A stretch of 64,000 nucleotides of DNA from Xanthomonas dyei (GCF_002939865.1 NZ_MDEE01000017.1:1-64000); one strand, 5' to 3'. Shown: positions 28,217-37,808, counted from the first letter of the stretch. The notes: generated from the sequence alone by a model not told the origin. Program-made: numbers and translations.

Positions 28217-29242
28217 ATGACCCAGCCTATCGCCCGTTCCATCCCCTTGCAGGTCGTCTCCGGCGACGCCGCCGCACCTGCGCCGCTGCAGACCGGCGTC
28301 AAGCAGATCGGTGGCGACAAGATCAACCGCTCGCCGGTGCAGTTTGTGGATGCGCCGGTGCTGCGCAAACCGTCGTGGATCCGCGTGCGGATTCCGTCCG
28401 GCAACGCGGTGCAGAACCTCAAGGCCAAGTTGCGCGAAAACCGCCTGGTCACGGTGTGCGAAGAGGCCAGCTGCCCGAACATCCACGAGTGCTTCAGCCA
28501 CGGCACCGCCACCTTCATGATCCTGGGTGAGGTGTGCACGCGGCGCTGCTCGTTCTGCGATGTGGCGCATGGACGGCCCAAGCCGCCGGATGCGAACGAG
28601 CCGGCCAGCCTGGCCACCACGGTGGCCGATATGGGCTTGAAGTACGTCGTAGTGACCAGCGTGGACCGCGACGACCTGCGCGACGGCGGTGCCCAGCACT
28701 TTGTGGACTGCATCGCGGCCATCCGTGCCAGTTCGCCCAAGACCCGTATCGAGATCCTGACCCCGGATTTTCGCGGCAAGGGCCGCATGGACCGTGCGCT
28801 GGAGATTCTGGCGCTGAGCCCGCCGGACGTGTTCAACCACAACATCGAAACCGTGCCGGACCTGTACCCGAACGTGCGCCCCGGTGCGGATTACCAGTGG
28901 TCGCTGACACTGCTGCAGCGCTTCAAGGCGCAGCATCCGTCCATCGCCACCAAGTCCGGCATCATGCTCGGCCTGGGCGAAACGATGGAGCAGGTGCAGG
29001 CCACCTTGCGCGATCTGCGCGCGCACGATGTGGACATGATCACGATCGGCCAGTACCTGCAGCCGACGCCGCACCATCACCCGGTGATGCGTTACTGGAC
29101 CCCGGAGGAATACAAGGCGCTGGAAGACTACGGCAACGCGCTGGGCTTCAGCCACGTGGCCTCCGGCCCGATGGTGCGCTCGTCGTATCACGCCGATCGC
29201 CAGGCCGCTGGCGCGGGCGTCGCTTGTGAATTCCAACGATAA
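28217..29242 (+). CDS. lipA: Lipoyl synthase LipA, C-terminus altered by transposon insertion
   Basis: 341 residues. Radical SAM enzyme that inserts two sulfurs into octanoyl-lipoyl domains. Auxiliary cluster cysteines C81, C86, C92 and radical SAM cysteines C107, C111, C114 are intact, and so is the C-terminal RSSYHADRQ serine motif that ligates the auxiliary cluster. The natural end, restored by removing the transposon and one copy of its target duplication, is GAGVAA and TGA (original stop now at 37942-37944), giving 337 residues. The insertion replaces the last Ala with CEFQR, encoded by the transposon end, so function is probably kept. Confidence 0.97.
   Translation: MTQPIARSIPLQVVSGDAAAPAPLQTGVKQIGGDKINRSPVQFVDAPVLRKPSWIRVRIPSGNAVQNLKAKLRENRLVTVCEEASCPNIHECFSHGTATFMILGEVCTRRCSFCDVAHGRPKPPDANEPASLATTVADMGLKYVVVTSVDRDDLRDGGAQHFVDCIAAIRASSPKTRIEILTPDFRGKGRMDRALEILALSPPDVFNHNIETVPDLYPNVRPGADYQWSLTLLQRFKAQHPSIATKSGIMLGLGETMEQVQATLRDLRAHDVDMITIGQYLQPTPHHHPVMRYWTPEEYKALEDYGNALGFSHVASGPMVRSSYHADRQAAGAGVACEFQR
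29220..29224. repeat. Target site duplication, left copy (tcgct)
   Basis: Five bases directly before the TGT of the left end; the same five follow the ACA of the right end at 37934-37938. Five base pairs is the duplication size of Tn7-family transposition. Confidence 0.9.
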
Positions 29243-29294
29243 ATTGGACTCTACAACGCTTTAGTGAGTTGTTACATCACTTAATTGGACTGAT
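29225..29294 (+). repeat. Transposon left end with two TnsB-type repeats
   Basis: The terminal TGTGAATTCCAACG is followed by AATTGGACT at 29242-29250 and AATTGGACTGAT at 29283-29294. The second copy ends 6 bases before the ATG of the first left-arm gene. Confidence 0.75.
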
Positions 29295-29300
29295 CAGCCA

Positions 29301-31025
29301 ATGCCGACCAGAGTTCCACCTATCCAGGAGTTCCCAAAGGACGGCAGGATCTGGCGGGTCGATTGGCTCGGACGAGTGGAGCGGACCTCGGCGGAGGCGT
29401 TGATCGATGTGCATCTCAGTCCTGCCCGCAAGGAGACTATGTTCTTGCGGGAACAGAGCGACTTCGATGCCCATGCAACAGTCAAGCTCCGGGTTGGCGT
29501 AGGTCTGCTGCCGTTCCTAGTTATCGGATCCCTGTGGCGAAATGGGAGGCGGCAGCGTAAGGATTTCGGGTACCCCCGCAATTTCCGGAACATCAATATC
29601 CCGGAGACGGTAGGTACGACGACTGCCGGTCTGATCGTGCAGAAGGAACCCGACACACGCTGGCTGATTCCCAAATTTTGTCATCAACTTGACAGGTCCT
29701 GCTGGTTCTCCCCTCTGTTCGCGATAAAACACGAAGGCGATCCCTATGGCATTCTGCTGCCGATGATCGAGGTGATCCGCTTCTACTATGTGGTTTCGAG
29801 CGATATGGCTCATATCGCGTTCAATGGGACATTGCAGCTCGATCTGGATAGCGTCATCAATACGCAGAGCACAGTAGACAGTCGCCTGCACGATTCGGGC
29901 CGGATGGTGCTCCACTTGCGCCAATGGTTGGCGGATGACGACGCGTGGGTGATCGGCCGCGTTCTTGCGGACGCAAATGCCAAGGACGGAATCGACCGGA
30001 TATATAACTCCCTACTGCGAGACACGGCGAACTACAAGACGGCTTTTGCCGAGTGTGGCCTGCCGTTTGCTGGCACCACGAACTGGACGACACGTGGTAT
30101 CGAAGTCCCAAAAGAAGACGGCAAGGGCCATCGCTGGCTGATCTACGAGTTGACCGGCTGCTCCGCGCCGTTCCCATTCGATAGCATGGAAGTTGTCCGC
30201 GACAACGATGGGCGCATGGCCGATCCGGAGTCGGATCTTCCTGACGACGAGAAACGACCGGCTTGGTCGCTGGTACAAAAGGCGACAAAGACCACCAATG
30301 GGACGGAAGTCCAAAGCGATGATCCACCGCGAGCCGATCTACAGGCTGTCGCTATTCCCTCTGCGGGAGAGCGGTTTTCTGCTCTGCGGGGCAAGGAAAT
30401 CATCAAGACGCCAAAAGATCAATGCCGTTACAAGAAGGCAGCTGTGCCGGGTACCGAGAAGGTCGACGTGCTGGGGACGGGTGATCCATCGGGCAGTGAA
30501 ACAGCAGAAGGCGGTGCGCCAGCAAGCATCGAATGGCAGCGCGAGATTAAGCGGAGCGAATCGCTCCCTGCGTCGTTCGAATCCTTGCAGGCCGTGGTGG
30601 ATGCGCTCAACCATCATAGTGGCACCAAGGCGCATGTTCGTGAGTTATCTGGAAGTACTGAATTCTTGCGCTTGACTAAGCCCTCTGGCCACAGGCAATG
30701 GAGCTACTTGGATTCGGCTCGCCGTACCCGTCGCCGGGTGATGGTCATTGATATCGACTGCGACGGCGTGCTCGGTTGCTTGGTTGAGTACGAACGTCGC
30801 GATAGCGAGCGCAGTCGTATAGCCCTTTTCGTGCCGCGAGAATCGGGTCAGGTGCCGGAGAGTATCTTGATTCGGCTGCTGTATGGGCTGGTCGCAGTCG
30901 AGGGTGTATGGGTGAATTTGAAATCGTATCCGACAGATGTAAGGCTAGAGTTGTTCAACCATAGTCGTCCGTCTGCGGCTAAATTTGCCGCAGACCTTCG
31001 TGACGCGATGCGAAAGGTCGTGTAG
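29301..31025 (+). CDS. Left-arm transposon protein, possibly TnsE-like
   Basis: 574 residues, no signal peptide or membrane segment. By eye two regions resemble Tn7 TnsE: a middle segment (RWLIPKFCHQLDRSCWF ... LLPMIEVIRFYYVVSSDMAH) and a C-terminal segment (RRVMVIDIDCDGVLGCLVEY) corresponding to the TnsE region before its end; a charged, Pro-rich linker separates them as in TnsE. TnsE directs Tn7 to replicating lagging-strand DNA and conjugal plasmids. The assignment is tentative; a cargo protein of unknown role is the alternative. It starts 76 bases from the transposon end, directly after an AATTGGACTGAT motif. Convergent with tniQ, and separated from the ParB-like gene by 86 bases. Confidence 0.5.
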   Translation: MPTRVPPIQEFPKDGRIWRVDWLGRVERTSAEALIDVHLSPARKETMFLREQSDFDAHATVKLRVGVGLLPFLVIGSLWRNGRRQRKDFGYPRNFRNINIPETVGTTTAGLIVQKEPDTRWLIPKFCHQLDRSCWFSPLFAIKHEGDPYGILLPMIEVIRFYYVVSSDMAHIAFNGTLQLDLDSVINTQSTVDSRLHDSGRMVLHLRQWLADDDAWVIGRVLADANAKDGIDRIYNSLLRDTANYKTAFAECGLPFAGTTNWTTRGIEVPKEDGKGHRWLIYELTGCSAPFPFDSMEVVRDNDGRMADPESDLPDDEKRPAWSLVQKATKTTNGTEVQSDDPPRADLQAVAIPSAGERFSALRGKEIIKTPKDQCRYKKAAVPGTEKVDVLGTGDPSGSETAEGGAPASIEWQREIKRSESLPASFESLQAVVDALNHHSGTKAHVRELSGSTEFLRLTKPSGHRQWSYLDSARRTRRRVMVIDIDCDGVLGCLVEYERRDSERSRIALFVPRESGQVPESILIRLLYGLVAVEGVWVNLKSYPTDVRLELFNHSRPSAAKFAADLRDAMRKVV

Positions 31026-31111
31026 TGAGTTGCAAGTTATCCACTTGAAATCATACCTATCCGAATTTATGGGCGGAGCGCCAGGGATGCGCACTGACAG
31101 GGGAGTTCACT

Positions 31112-32455
31112 GTGGCAAAACAATCAGGGGAGTGGGCTGTGTCAAAACGAGCTGACATCCAGTTGTCCAAGATGCTGCTGGACAACGAAAATCCGCGGCA
31201 TGACCCTATCGATAATGAGGCTGAGATCATCGCCACCTTGATCGCCAAGGAGCAGGTAATTCCGCTTGCGAAGGACATCGCAGCGCGCAAACAACTTAAT
31301 CCCTTAGAGGTCGTCGGCGTCCTACCCCACCCGAGTATTCGTGGAAAGTTCGTCATAGCGGAAGGAAATCGACGAGTTTGTGCGCTACATCTCCTGCATG
31401 ATCCGGACAAGGCACCCGCCCAGCATCGCGAACTGTTCAAGGAGCTGTCCAAAAAATCAAAATCCGAATTGCCTAAGTCGTTGAATGTGGTGATCTTGAC
31501 GGACAAAGAGGAGGCGCGGCATTGGAAGGCAGTACGGCATGAAGGAGCTCAAGGCGGTGTAGGTACCCGTAGTTGGAGCACAGCCGGAAAGAACCGCAAT
31601 GCCAAGCAGGGTAATCGGCCTGCACCCAACAACTTGGCTGTCGAACTGTTGCAATATGCCAGCAACAGCGGGCTGATTACACCGGATCAGCAAGCCGTGC
31701 TGAAGCTCACTACTCTCACGCGATATCTGAGTAGCCCCGTCATGCGAAACACATTGGGTATTGCATCCAATGGTCAATTGCTGATTGATGTACCGACGGA
31801 GGAATTTAATGTTGCTGTCAAAACCTTCCTGACAGATGCAGTTCCTGCATCAGATGCACTTGTCCATTCCCGGAGCAATGGCAAGGAACGTGAAAACTAC
31901 GCTTCAAACTTGAGGGTCAGAGGTTTGGCGCCCAAAACCAAGCTGGGCACTCCAGTCATTCCGACGCCGCAAAAGGCACGACCTGAGCGTAACAGTCGCT
32001 CCCCTTTCATGCGTGGTGCCCATGTTGTCCCAAGCACGTTCAAGGCCAAACTGAGAAACCAAGTGCTGAAGCGGGTGTTTGACGAACTGCGAGATATTGA
32101 TCCAAAGTTCCATTTCGCAAGCGCTTACCTGTTCCGTGCATTCCTTGAACAGTTGGTGCATCAGTACGCCACAGATAACAACCTTTCGAAAGGTGGCGAA
32201 CTACATCAGGTCATCAGTCGCTGCGTTGAGCATATGGCAAAAGACCAAGGTCTGATTGATCAGCTTACCGAAAGGAAGTTGACCAATCTGCTGAAGCCTT
32301 GGCGCGTCATGGTCAGCGACAGGGATAGCAGATTGTCGCCGGAGACAATCGGTGCTTGGGTGCATGGCAGCATCATCCCAACGTCCGCTGAAATAAAAAG
32401 CCGGTGGGACACGTTGGAGCCTGGATTCAACCTGCTGATCGATGGCCTCAAGTAG
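31112..32455 (+). CDS. ParB-like domain protein (transposon cargo)
   Basis: 447 residues. The N-terminal 110 residues look like a ParB/Srx-type nucleotide-binding domain: LLDNENPRHDP, a helix with EIIATLIAKEQVIPLAKDI, LNPLEVVGVLP, and the signature box VIAEGNRRVCALHLL. The rest is unrecognised and contains a basic central stretch (about 170-320) and a helical C-terminal region. GTG start with GGGGAG 6 bases upstream. Such domains occur in plasmid partitioning, DNA nicking and phage-defence proteins. The pairing with a methylase gene 59 bases downstream suggests DNA modification or defence, which is inference. G+C is far lower than in the flanking chromosome. Confidence 0.7.
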   Translation: MAKQSGEWAVSKRADIQLSKMLLDNENPRHDPIDNEAEIIATLIAKEQVIPLAKDIAARKQLNPLEVVGVLPHPSIRGKFVIAEGNRRVCALHLLHDPDKAPAQHRELFKELSKKSKSELPKSLNVVILTDKEEARHWKAVRHEGAQGGVGTRSWSTAGKNRNAKQGNRPAPNNLAVELLQYASNSGLITPDQQAVLKLTTLTRYLSSPVMRNTLGIASNGQLLIDVPTEEFNVAVKTFLTDAVPASDALVHSRSNGKERENYASNLRVRGLAPKTKLGTPVIPTPQKARPERNSRSPFMRGAHVVPSTFKAKLRNQVLKRVFDELRDIDPKFHFASAYLFRAFLEQLVHQYATDNNLSKGGELHQVISRCVEHMAKDQGLIDQLTERKLTNLLKPWRVMVSDRDSRLSPETIGAWVHGSIIPTSAEIKSRWDTLEPGFNLLIDGLK

Positions 32456-32514
32456 GGCTGGCCAAAGCCTTGCTTTTCGCCTAGAGTCTGGTGAAGTAGA
32501 GTTGGAGCACGGCC

Positions 32515-33360
32515 ATGCCCGTAACTGATTCCCCCCTACGTTATCCGGGTGGAAAGTCCCAATTGACCCCGTTCGTCATCGACGTATTGCGGGCCAATAA
32601 CCTGTTGTACGGTACCTACGTGGAGCCGTTTGCCGGTGGGTGCGGCATCGCTTGGACCCTGCTTTTGAACACCTATATCACCGAGATCTACATCAACGAC
32701 ATCGATCCGGCCCTCTACGCATTCTGGGCTAGTGTCCTTAAGCACAGCGATGACTTGTGCGAGCGTATCGAACGCACGCCTGTGACTTTGGAGGAATGGC
32801 ATCGGCAACGAGCCGTGCAGAACGCGACGCGCCCACGTTTGCTGGACCTGGGTTTCTCGACTCTATTTCTGAACCGAACCAACCGCTCAGGCATCTTGAA
32901 GGGGGGCGTAATCGGTGGCCTGAAACAGGATGGTAATTACCTGATTGACTGTCGGTTCAACAAGAGTGACTTGATCCGTAAGATAAAGCGCATCGCCGAC
33001 AATCGGGAGAGCGTTCACCTCAGTCGTATGGATGCGGAGGATTTCATCCGCAACGTATTGCCGGGACTACCCGGCAATACGTTGGTCAACATCGATCCAC
33101 CGTACTACCGGCGTGGTCCGGAGTTGTACTGCAGCTTCTACCAGCATGATGACCATGCCGCGTTGGCACGTGCCGTTGGCGGCATCCGTCAGCCATGGAT
33201 GGTTACCTATGACGACACGCCCGAAATCGCCAAACTGTACAGCCGGTTCCGCTGTGCTCGTAAAGCACTGAACTACTCAGCTCAAACCAAGCGCGTTGGT
33301 GTCGAATTGTTGGTGACGCCGAAACATCTGAAGCTTCCTGTCGCTATGCAGGCGGCCTGA
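32515..33360 (+). CDS. Dam-family DNA N6-adenine methyltransferase (transposon cargo)
   Basis: 281 residues, D12 class. Transfers a methyl group from S-adenosylmethionine to adenine N6. Motifs in alpha order: LRYPGGKSQL, YVEPFAGGCGIAWTLL (SAM binding), YINDIDPALYAFW, and catalytic DPPY in VNIDPPYYRRGPELY. ggagcac precedes the ATG. No restriction endonuclease of known type is adjacent, so this is an orphan or works with the ParB-like neighbour. The recognition sequence cannot be predicted. It ends 25 bases from the convergent tniQ stop. Confidence 0.9.
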   Translation: MPVTDSPLRYPGGKSQLTPFVIDVLRANNLLYGTYVEPFAGGCGIAWTLLLNTYITEIYINDIDPALYAFWASVLKHSDDLCERIERTPVTLEEWHRQRAVQNATRPRLLDLGFSTLFLNRTNRSGILKGGVIGGLKQDGNYLIDCRFNKSDLIRKIKRIADNRESVHLSRMDAEDFIRNVLPGLPGNTLVNIDPPYYRRGPELYCSFYQHDDHAALARAVGGIRQPWMVTYDDTPEIAKLYSRFRCARKALNYSAQTKRVGVELLVTPKHLKLPVAMQAA

Positions 33361-33385
33361 TCGCCGGAAAACGAAACAGCGTCGT

Positions 33386-34399
33386 TCACGCGCCTAGTTG
33401 AATCCATTCCCGTTTCAGTGGCCCAGTGATGGCACGATACCATGCAGGCGATGATGGAAAGTCTCTGACGAGGTGGTTGTAACGCACAGCCTTCGCTCGC
33501 CAAGCCATAGGGATGCGCACCTGTGGATCGGCCAGGAGCCAGATTGCCAACTGGATGATGTGCGCGCGGTGCTCGATGGGCCGTGACTCAAATGTCTGGC
33601 GCCGGTGCGAGACGGCCAAGTTCTCGGCGCCGATGGTGTTCATCACGAAGGCGGCAAGGTTCGATGATTTTCGAGTTCCGACCATAACCTTGCACAGTTG
33701 GTGCAGTACATCGGTGTGATCGATACTGAAGACGTCATCCTTGCCAGAGATGTAGTCCACCAGTTGAGCCAGTTCGGTGGCGATGCTGGTCTCATAGGCT
33801 ACGAAGGGCCTACGTTCGGCGTTGCGAAGGTCATAGTCGCAGGCATGGCATAGACAGAGTGGCCCTGGGTCGGTGACTTTCGGATGGCCGAGTTCTCGTC
33901 GGTGAAAGGCGACAGGGGCACTGCAGTTCGGGCAGCGGTCATATAGGTATAGCTGGTGCTTGGGACAGAACGTTAACACGGCGACACGCCAACAGGTTCG
34001 GAAATAGGGCTCTGCATCATCGGCTAGGCATTGCGGACAGAACTGCAGGCCGAAGCGGCGACGAGTGCGATGGTAGATACCCATCGGTAGGATCCAGCGA
34101 AGTTGTCCGGACGAGTGGCGTTCACGAAACAGCCGACCGCGGTAGACACCCAAGGTCGTGTGAAGTACCACATCGGTCGGTGTGCCAGAGTGGCGAGCGA
34201 GGGTGTCGAGAAGCCAGTCCGGGGCTGAGCGATCGATGTCGCGGTTCCAGAGTTGGTGTTCCTTACCGAATACTCGATCACAGAAGGTTTGCAGTTTGAG
34301 GCCGTTGGCTTTGGCGACGCGGGCGATCCAGGACGTAAGCAGCTCATCCGGCAGGGGCTTGGGATGCGCTGGCCAGAGCTCGCCGGTGAGTGGGCTCAC
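33386..34399 (-). CDS. tniQ: TniQ/TnsD-family target-selection protein
   Basis: 337 residues. Links TnsC to the target DNA. N-terminal TniQ pattern (LPDELLTSWIARVAKANGL), then a zinc-ribbon-like cluster of paired ligands FCPQC, FCPKH, RCPNC and CHAC, and a C-terminal region that in TnsD proteins reads the attachment site. It is shorter than Tn7 TnsD (about 508 residues). As the only TniQ in the element it is the best candidate for recognising the lipA 3' end. Its start overlaps the tnsC stop (ATGA). Confidence 0.88.
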   Translation of the reverse strand: MSPLTGELWPAHPKPLPDELLTSWIARVAKANGLKLQTFCDRVFGKEHQLWNRDIDRSAPDWLLDTLARHSGTPTDVVLHTTLGVYRGRLFRERHSSGQLRWILPMGIYHRTRRRFGLQFCPQCLADDAEPYFRTCWRVAVLTFCPKHQLYLYDRCPNCSAPVAFHRRELGHPKVTDPGPLCLCHACDYDLRNAERRPFVAYETSIATELAQLVDYISGKDDVFSIDHTDVLHQLCKVMVGTRKSSNLAAFVMNTIGAENLAVSHRRQTFESRPIEHRAHIIQLAIWLLADPQVRIPMAWRAKAVRYNHLVRDFPSSPAWYRAITGPLKREWIQLGA

Positions 34400-35301
34400 G
34401 TCATCCGTTCCGCCGCCCGCCGCCGCTCCGACGGCGACACCCAGCCGAGGCTGTCGATGATCTTGAGGTCGATGCGTTCGCGGCCAGTTTCTACGGCGGC
34501 GCTCGCAGCCTGATTCAACAGCGTCGCCAGTTCGCCGAGGTAGCCCTCGCTCAGAGAGAACAGGCGGGTGGCGAGGGTTGTGTTGTGCAGGCGCGAGGGT
34601 TCTGCCAGCGGCAACATGCGCTCGAAGCTGGCAAGAAGGCGCAAGAAGTCGGCATCGAATGTCCAGCGCGGCAGCAGGGCCGGTTCGAAGCGATTGGCCA
34701 GTTGCGGATCCGTCTGGATGGCGCGAAACGCATCCTTTGTTCCAATGCCGACGATTGGAACCTGCAGCTCATTGCCAAGGTATTTGATCACGTTGAGAAA
34801 ACTGCGTTGGCGATTCAGGTTGCCGGCGAGGATGTGGTGAATCTCGTCGATGACCAGCATGCGCAGATCGACGTGGCGGAGCAACTTGATGACCTGCGCT
34901 TGCTTCTTGTCGACTCGGTCGTTGGGCTTGTAGGGAGCGAACAGTAGTTCAAGGATGGCATTGTAGAACCGCCCCTCGTCCGGGACGGGTGGTGCCTGGA
35001 TCATCAGTACAGGTACGCGGACGCCCTGACCTTGAGGGTTGTCATGTGCAGGATGCCGAGTACGGAATCGCTGAACCAGCATGGTCTTGCCGTTGTTGGT
35101 ATCGCCCACGAGCAACATGTTCGGCATGCGATGTGACTTCGGCCACACCAGGAGATCTTCGAGCTTTGCGAGGATGGCTTGGGTGCGGGAGTAACCAATC
35201 CATCTCGGAGCGCGGATTCGTTCGATCCGCTCGACGTTCGGTAGCGCCAGCCATTCAGCGGCCGACACGCTGAGGTGTGAAGAGCGATCAGCGGCGGTCA
35301 T
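34396..35301 (-). CDS. tnsC: TnsC/TniB-family AAA+ ATPase
   Basis: 301 residues from the chosen start MTAADRSSH. ATP-dependent regulator that connects the target selector with the TnsAB transposase. Walker A LVGDTNNGKTML, Walker B MLVIDEIHHIL, sensor-like GIGTKDAF, and arginine in ANRFEPALLPRW. An earlier in-frame ATG at 35313 is also possible. Both overlap the end of tnsB by 14 or more bases. Length fits TniB-type rather than the 555-residue Tn7 TnsC. Confidence 0.9.
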   Translation of the reverse strand: MTAADRSSHLSVSAAEWLALPNVERIERIRAPRWIGYSRTQAILAKLEDLLVWPKSHRMPNMLLVGDTNNGKTMLVQRFRTRHPAHDNPQGQGVRVPVLMIQAPPVPDEGRFYNAILELLFAPYKPNDRVDKKQAQVIKLLRHVDLRMLVIDEIHHILAGNLNRQRSFLNVIKYLGNELQVPIVGIGTKDAFRAIQTDPQLANRFEPALLPRWTFDADFLRLLASFERMLPLAEPSRLHNTTLATRLFSLSEGYLGELATLLNQAASAAVETGRERIDLKIIDSLGWVSPSERRRAAERMT

Positions 35302-37156
35302 CGGACAGGTCATCCAGTTCTTCGAATGGCGCGATCTCTGCGACAGGATCGTTTGCAGTGGACACAGTCGCTGCGGGAGGTGTGGACGGCTTTTCAGCTC
35401 CAATACCGTCGCGGCGACGCTGTTGGGCCCGACGCGCAGCCTTTGTCTTGGCTTCAGCAGAGGCTTCGATTTCCCTCATCCGGTCATACGCATCGAATAA
35501 GGTCCGCTCGTCGATCGGCTTGCCTGCCTCTTTGACCACGCGTTCAGCCTCACGCAACTCCCAGATACTGATGGCCGGGTGGGAAGTGTCGCGGTACGGG
35601 ATGTCGAAGTACGCGCGAAGCTCCGGGTCATAGAACCAGATGACGCTGATGTCGCGTGGATCCCTGCGGAACAGGAACTTGCGTTTCTGCTTGCTGCTGC
35701 CGGTCTTGGCGCCGATCCATCGGCGTAGCACATCGTGGTAGTAGTGGACCTCATCGATGACGACACCGTAGTCCTGAATGGTCCGCTCGACATACGGGGT
35801 GAAATCCAGGCGCAAGCGTTGCTCGTCGGTGATCCTTGCAGGTAACCCTACGCCGGGGCGCTGCGCGGTGCCGAACACACCTTCGCGATACTTGGCCAAG
35901 GGCGGCATTCCGATGGAGGAGTGCTTGCGCTGGTGATAGACCTTGGCGATGTACGTGGCTAACCATGCCTCGAATTCGCTCAACGTCAACGCAGCTTTGG
36001 CTTCGGAGTCGTAGTCACCGCGTTCACGTGGGTTGGAGAAGGTGGTGCCTGGCAGCGTGTGGATTTCTTTCAGCAGCGTGCCCAGCAGTCGTTCGATATG
36101 ACCCCCGAAGTGCGGTCGTGCCACCGGCCTCCACGAAATGTCGATGCCGTATTCTGAGCAGGCTCGTTGCAGCATAGAGCCACGGAATTCTTTGGCATTG
36201 TCGAGATGCAGCATCTTTGGGATGCCCCACAGCGGCCATTCGGCGTCCAGGTCGTGCTTGGCCAGCCATTGCTCTTTGGGCAGTATCGCCTGCGCTAGGC
36301 AGAGCCCTGTGGAGAGCGCCCCAGGAGGGTCGAACGAAACGTAGAAGCCGGCGATCATTCGGCTGAAGACGTCGATGGCTAGGGTGATCCATGGACGGCC
36401 GATCGGGCGACGGTGCAGGTCATCCACAAGGATGATATCTACCTTGGTGTGGTCCATCTGGACGATGGCGAGCGGCCAGTCTGCACCGGGGAATTCGCTG
36501 TCGATAGGTGAAAAGATGTGCTCGGCAACTTTCGCGCCCTGGCGACGCCGGACCCGGAACGACTCGGATAGTAGGGATATCCGGTTGCGGATGGTATTTG
36601 GGTGCGGCGGTTCCAGCCCGGCGGTCATGCATCGCTGGCGTACCGTATCGCAGACCTTGGTGATCGGCCTGCGCTGCGTTGAGAGATAGACATCGTCAAT
36701 GGCGGACTTGATGATCGCCTCGATCTCGGAGGACAACTTCAACTTGCCCTTATCGCGTCGCGACTGAGGCATCAGTGCTGTCAGACGTCCACTTGCCTCA
36801 TAGGCAGCGAGCCAGTTGTACAGCGTGTTCGCCGACATCCCGGATGCCTTGCCTCGCTCGGCTACCTCCTGTCGCGTCCTGTCTCTACGACCGACCAAGG
36901 GGCGAATGATGTCGAGACGGCGCTGAGCGGTTTGCCAGTCTTCGTCGGGAATCTCTTCGAGGTCAGCAGGCGGCGGGGTTGAAGCTGCAGCTGGTGAAGC
37001 CAATTCGGCCAGAAGTGCGCGAATGACTTCACCTGATTCGGCATCTTTGATCAGGACCGATTCGAGGTCGAGGACATGGGTGATAAAGGCGCGGCGGCCA
37101 TTGCGTAGCACCTCTGCACCGGGGTGAATGTCGAAAGTGGTAGGTGTCCGGCTCAT
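35288..37156 (-). CDS. tnsB: TnsB-type DDE transposase
   Basis: 622 residues. Binds the transposon ends and performs 3' strand breakage and joining. N-terminal helix-turn-helix repeats (RQEVAERGKASGMSANTLYNWLA), then the retroviral-integrase-like core with D in AIVQMDHTKVD, D in MLHLDNAKEF and E in GGHIERLLG, followed by a beta-barrel and a charged C-terminal tail that should contact TnsC. The start MSRTPTTFD overlaps the tnsA stop (ATGA). Confidence 0.93.
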   Translation of the reverse strand: MSRTPTTFDIHPGAEVLRNGRRAFITHVLDLESVLIKDAESGEVIRALLAELASPAAASTPPPADLEEIPDEDWQTAQRRLDIIRPLVGRRDRTRQEVAERGKASGMSANTLYNWLAAYEASGRLTALMPQSRRDKGKLKLSSEIEAIIKSAIDDVYLSTQRRPITKVCDTVRQRCMTAGLEPPHPNTIRNRISLLSESFRVRRRQGAKVAEHIFSPIDSEFPGADWPLAIVQMDHTKVDIILVDDLHRRPIGRPWITLAIDVFSRMIAGFYVSFDPPGALSTGLCLAQAILPKEQWLAKHDLDAEWPLWGIPKMLHLDNAKEFRGSMLQRACSEYGIDISWRPVARPHFGGHIERLLGTLLKEIHTLPGTTFSNPRERGDYDSEAKAALTLSEFEAWLATYIAKVYHQRKHSSIGMPPLAKYREGVFGTAQRPGVGLPARITDEQRLRLDFTPYVERTIQDYGVVIDEVHYYHDVLRRWIGAKTGSSKQKRKFLFRRDPRDISVIWFYDPELRAYFDIPYRDTSHPAISIWELREAERVVKEAGKPIDERTLFDAYDRMREIEASAEAKTKAARRAQQRRRDGIGAEKPSTPPAATVSTANDPVAEIAPFEELDDLSDDRR

Positions 37157-37803
37157 TCCTTGTTCCAAATACGGCTTTTTATGGTCAGCGGCATATGCAG
37201 GTCGGTGCCGAACTGGAAGGTTCCGATCAAGTACCACAGCGCTGGCATCAATCGGGCGCGGTTCCACTCGTCACGGCAGGTGGCCTGTAGCAGCCCGTCG
37301 ACATCGGCTTCCCGTAGATCGAGCATGGTGCCATCCAGCAAATCCATGTCCTCGACAGCAGGTGGCCCCTGCCGCACGAAAGGCAGCAGGAATTGGGCAT
37401 TGGCGAGGTAGGACGTGCGGATCTCCCGCTCGGTGATGAGTTTGAATCGCCAGCCTTGGGCTTTGGCGAAACGGACGGCGGCCTTGAACTTCGGCCGTAG
37501 TTCCGCCCAGCTAGTCTGGAGGTCGGCCCGATACTTCACTTCGTAGAGCTGCGGGGGAGGTTCTGTCCCGCGTACGGGCTGGAAGTGGGCGAGGGCGTCA
37601 GGTGTATAGCGACGTTCCCTGCCGTCGTCGTCCCAGGTCAGAGTGATGGGCTGGACTTCAAACCGTCGAACCTCCGGGGAGAATTCCAAGAGGGTCAGCA
37701 GATCGCGTTCCAGGGTGGATTCGAACTCTGCCGCTCCTTCAGCCTTGGCGGCGGCAATCCCGGTCACGCTGCGATAATTTTTGGGAATCCTACGGACGGG
37801 CAT
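37153..37803 (-). CDS. tnsA: TnsA-type endonuclease
   Basis: 216 residues. PD-(D/E)xK nuclease that cuts the 5' strands so that the element moves by cut-and-paste. Active-site candidates: D69 in RRYTPDAL and E88-V-K90 in LYEVKYR, with an acidic residue in the upstream ESTLERDL helix. The first gene of the right arm, its ATG lies 5 bases after an AATTGGACTGAT copy, so TnsB binding could repress the operon. Its presence argues for clean excision rather than replicative cointegrates. Confidence 0.9.
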   Translation of the reverse strand: MPVRRIPKNYRSVTGIAAAKAEGAAEFESTLERDLLTLLEFSPEVRRFEVQPITLTWDDDGRERRYTPDALAHFQPVRGTEPPPQLYEVKYRADLQTSWAELRPKFKAAVRFAKAQGWRFKLITEREIRTSYLANAQFLLPFVRQGPPAVEDMDLLDGTMLDLREADVDGLLQATCRDEWNRARLMPALWYLIGTFQFGTDLHMPLTIKSRIWNKE

Positions 37804-37808
37804 GACAA

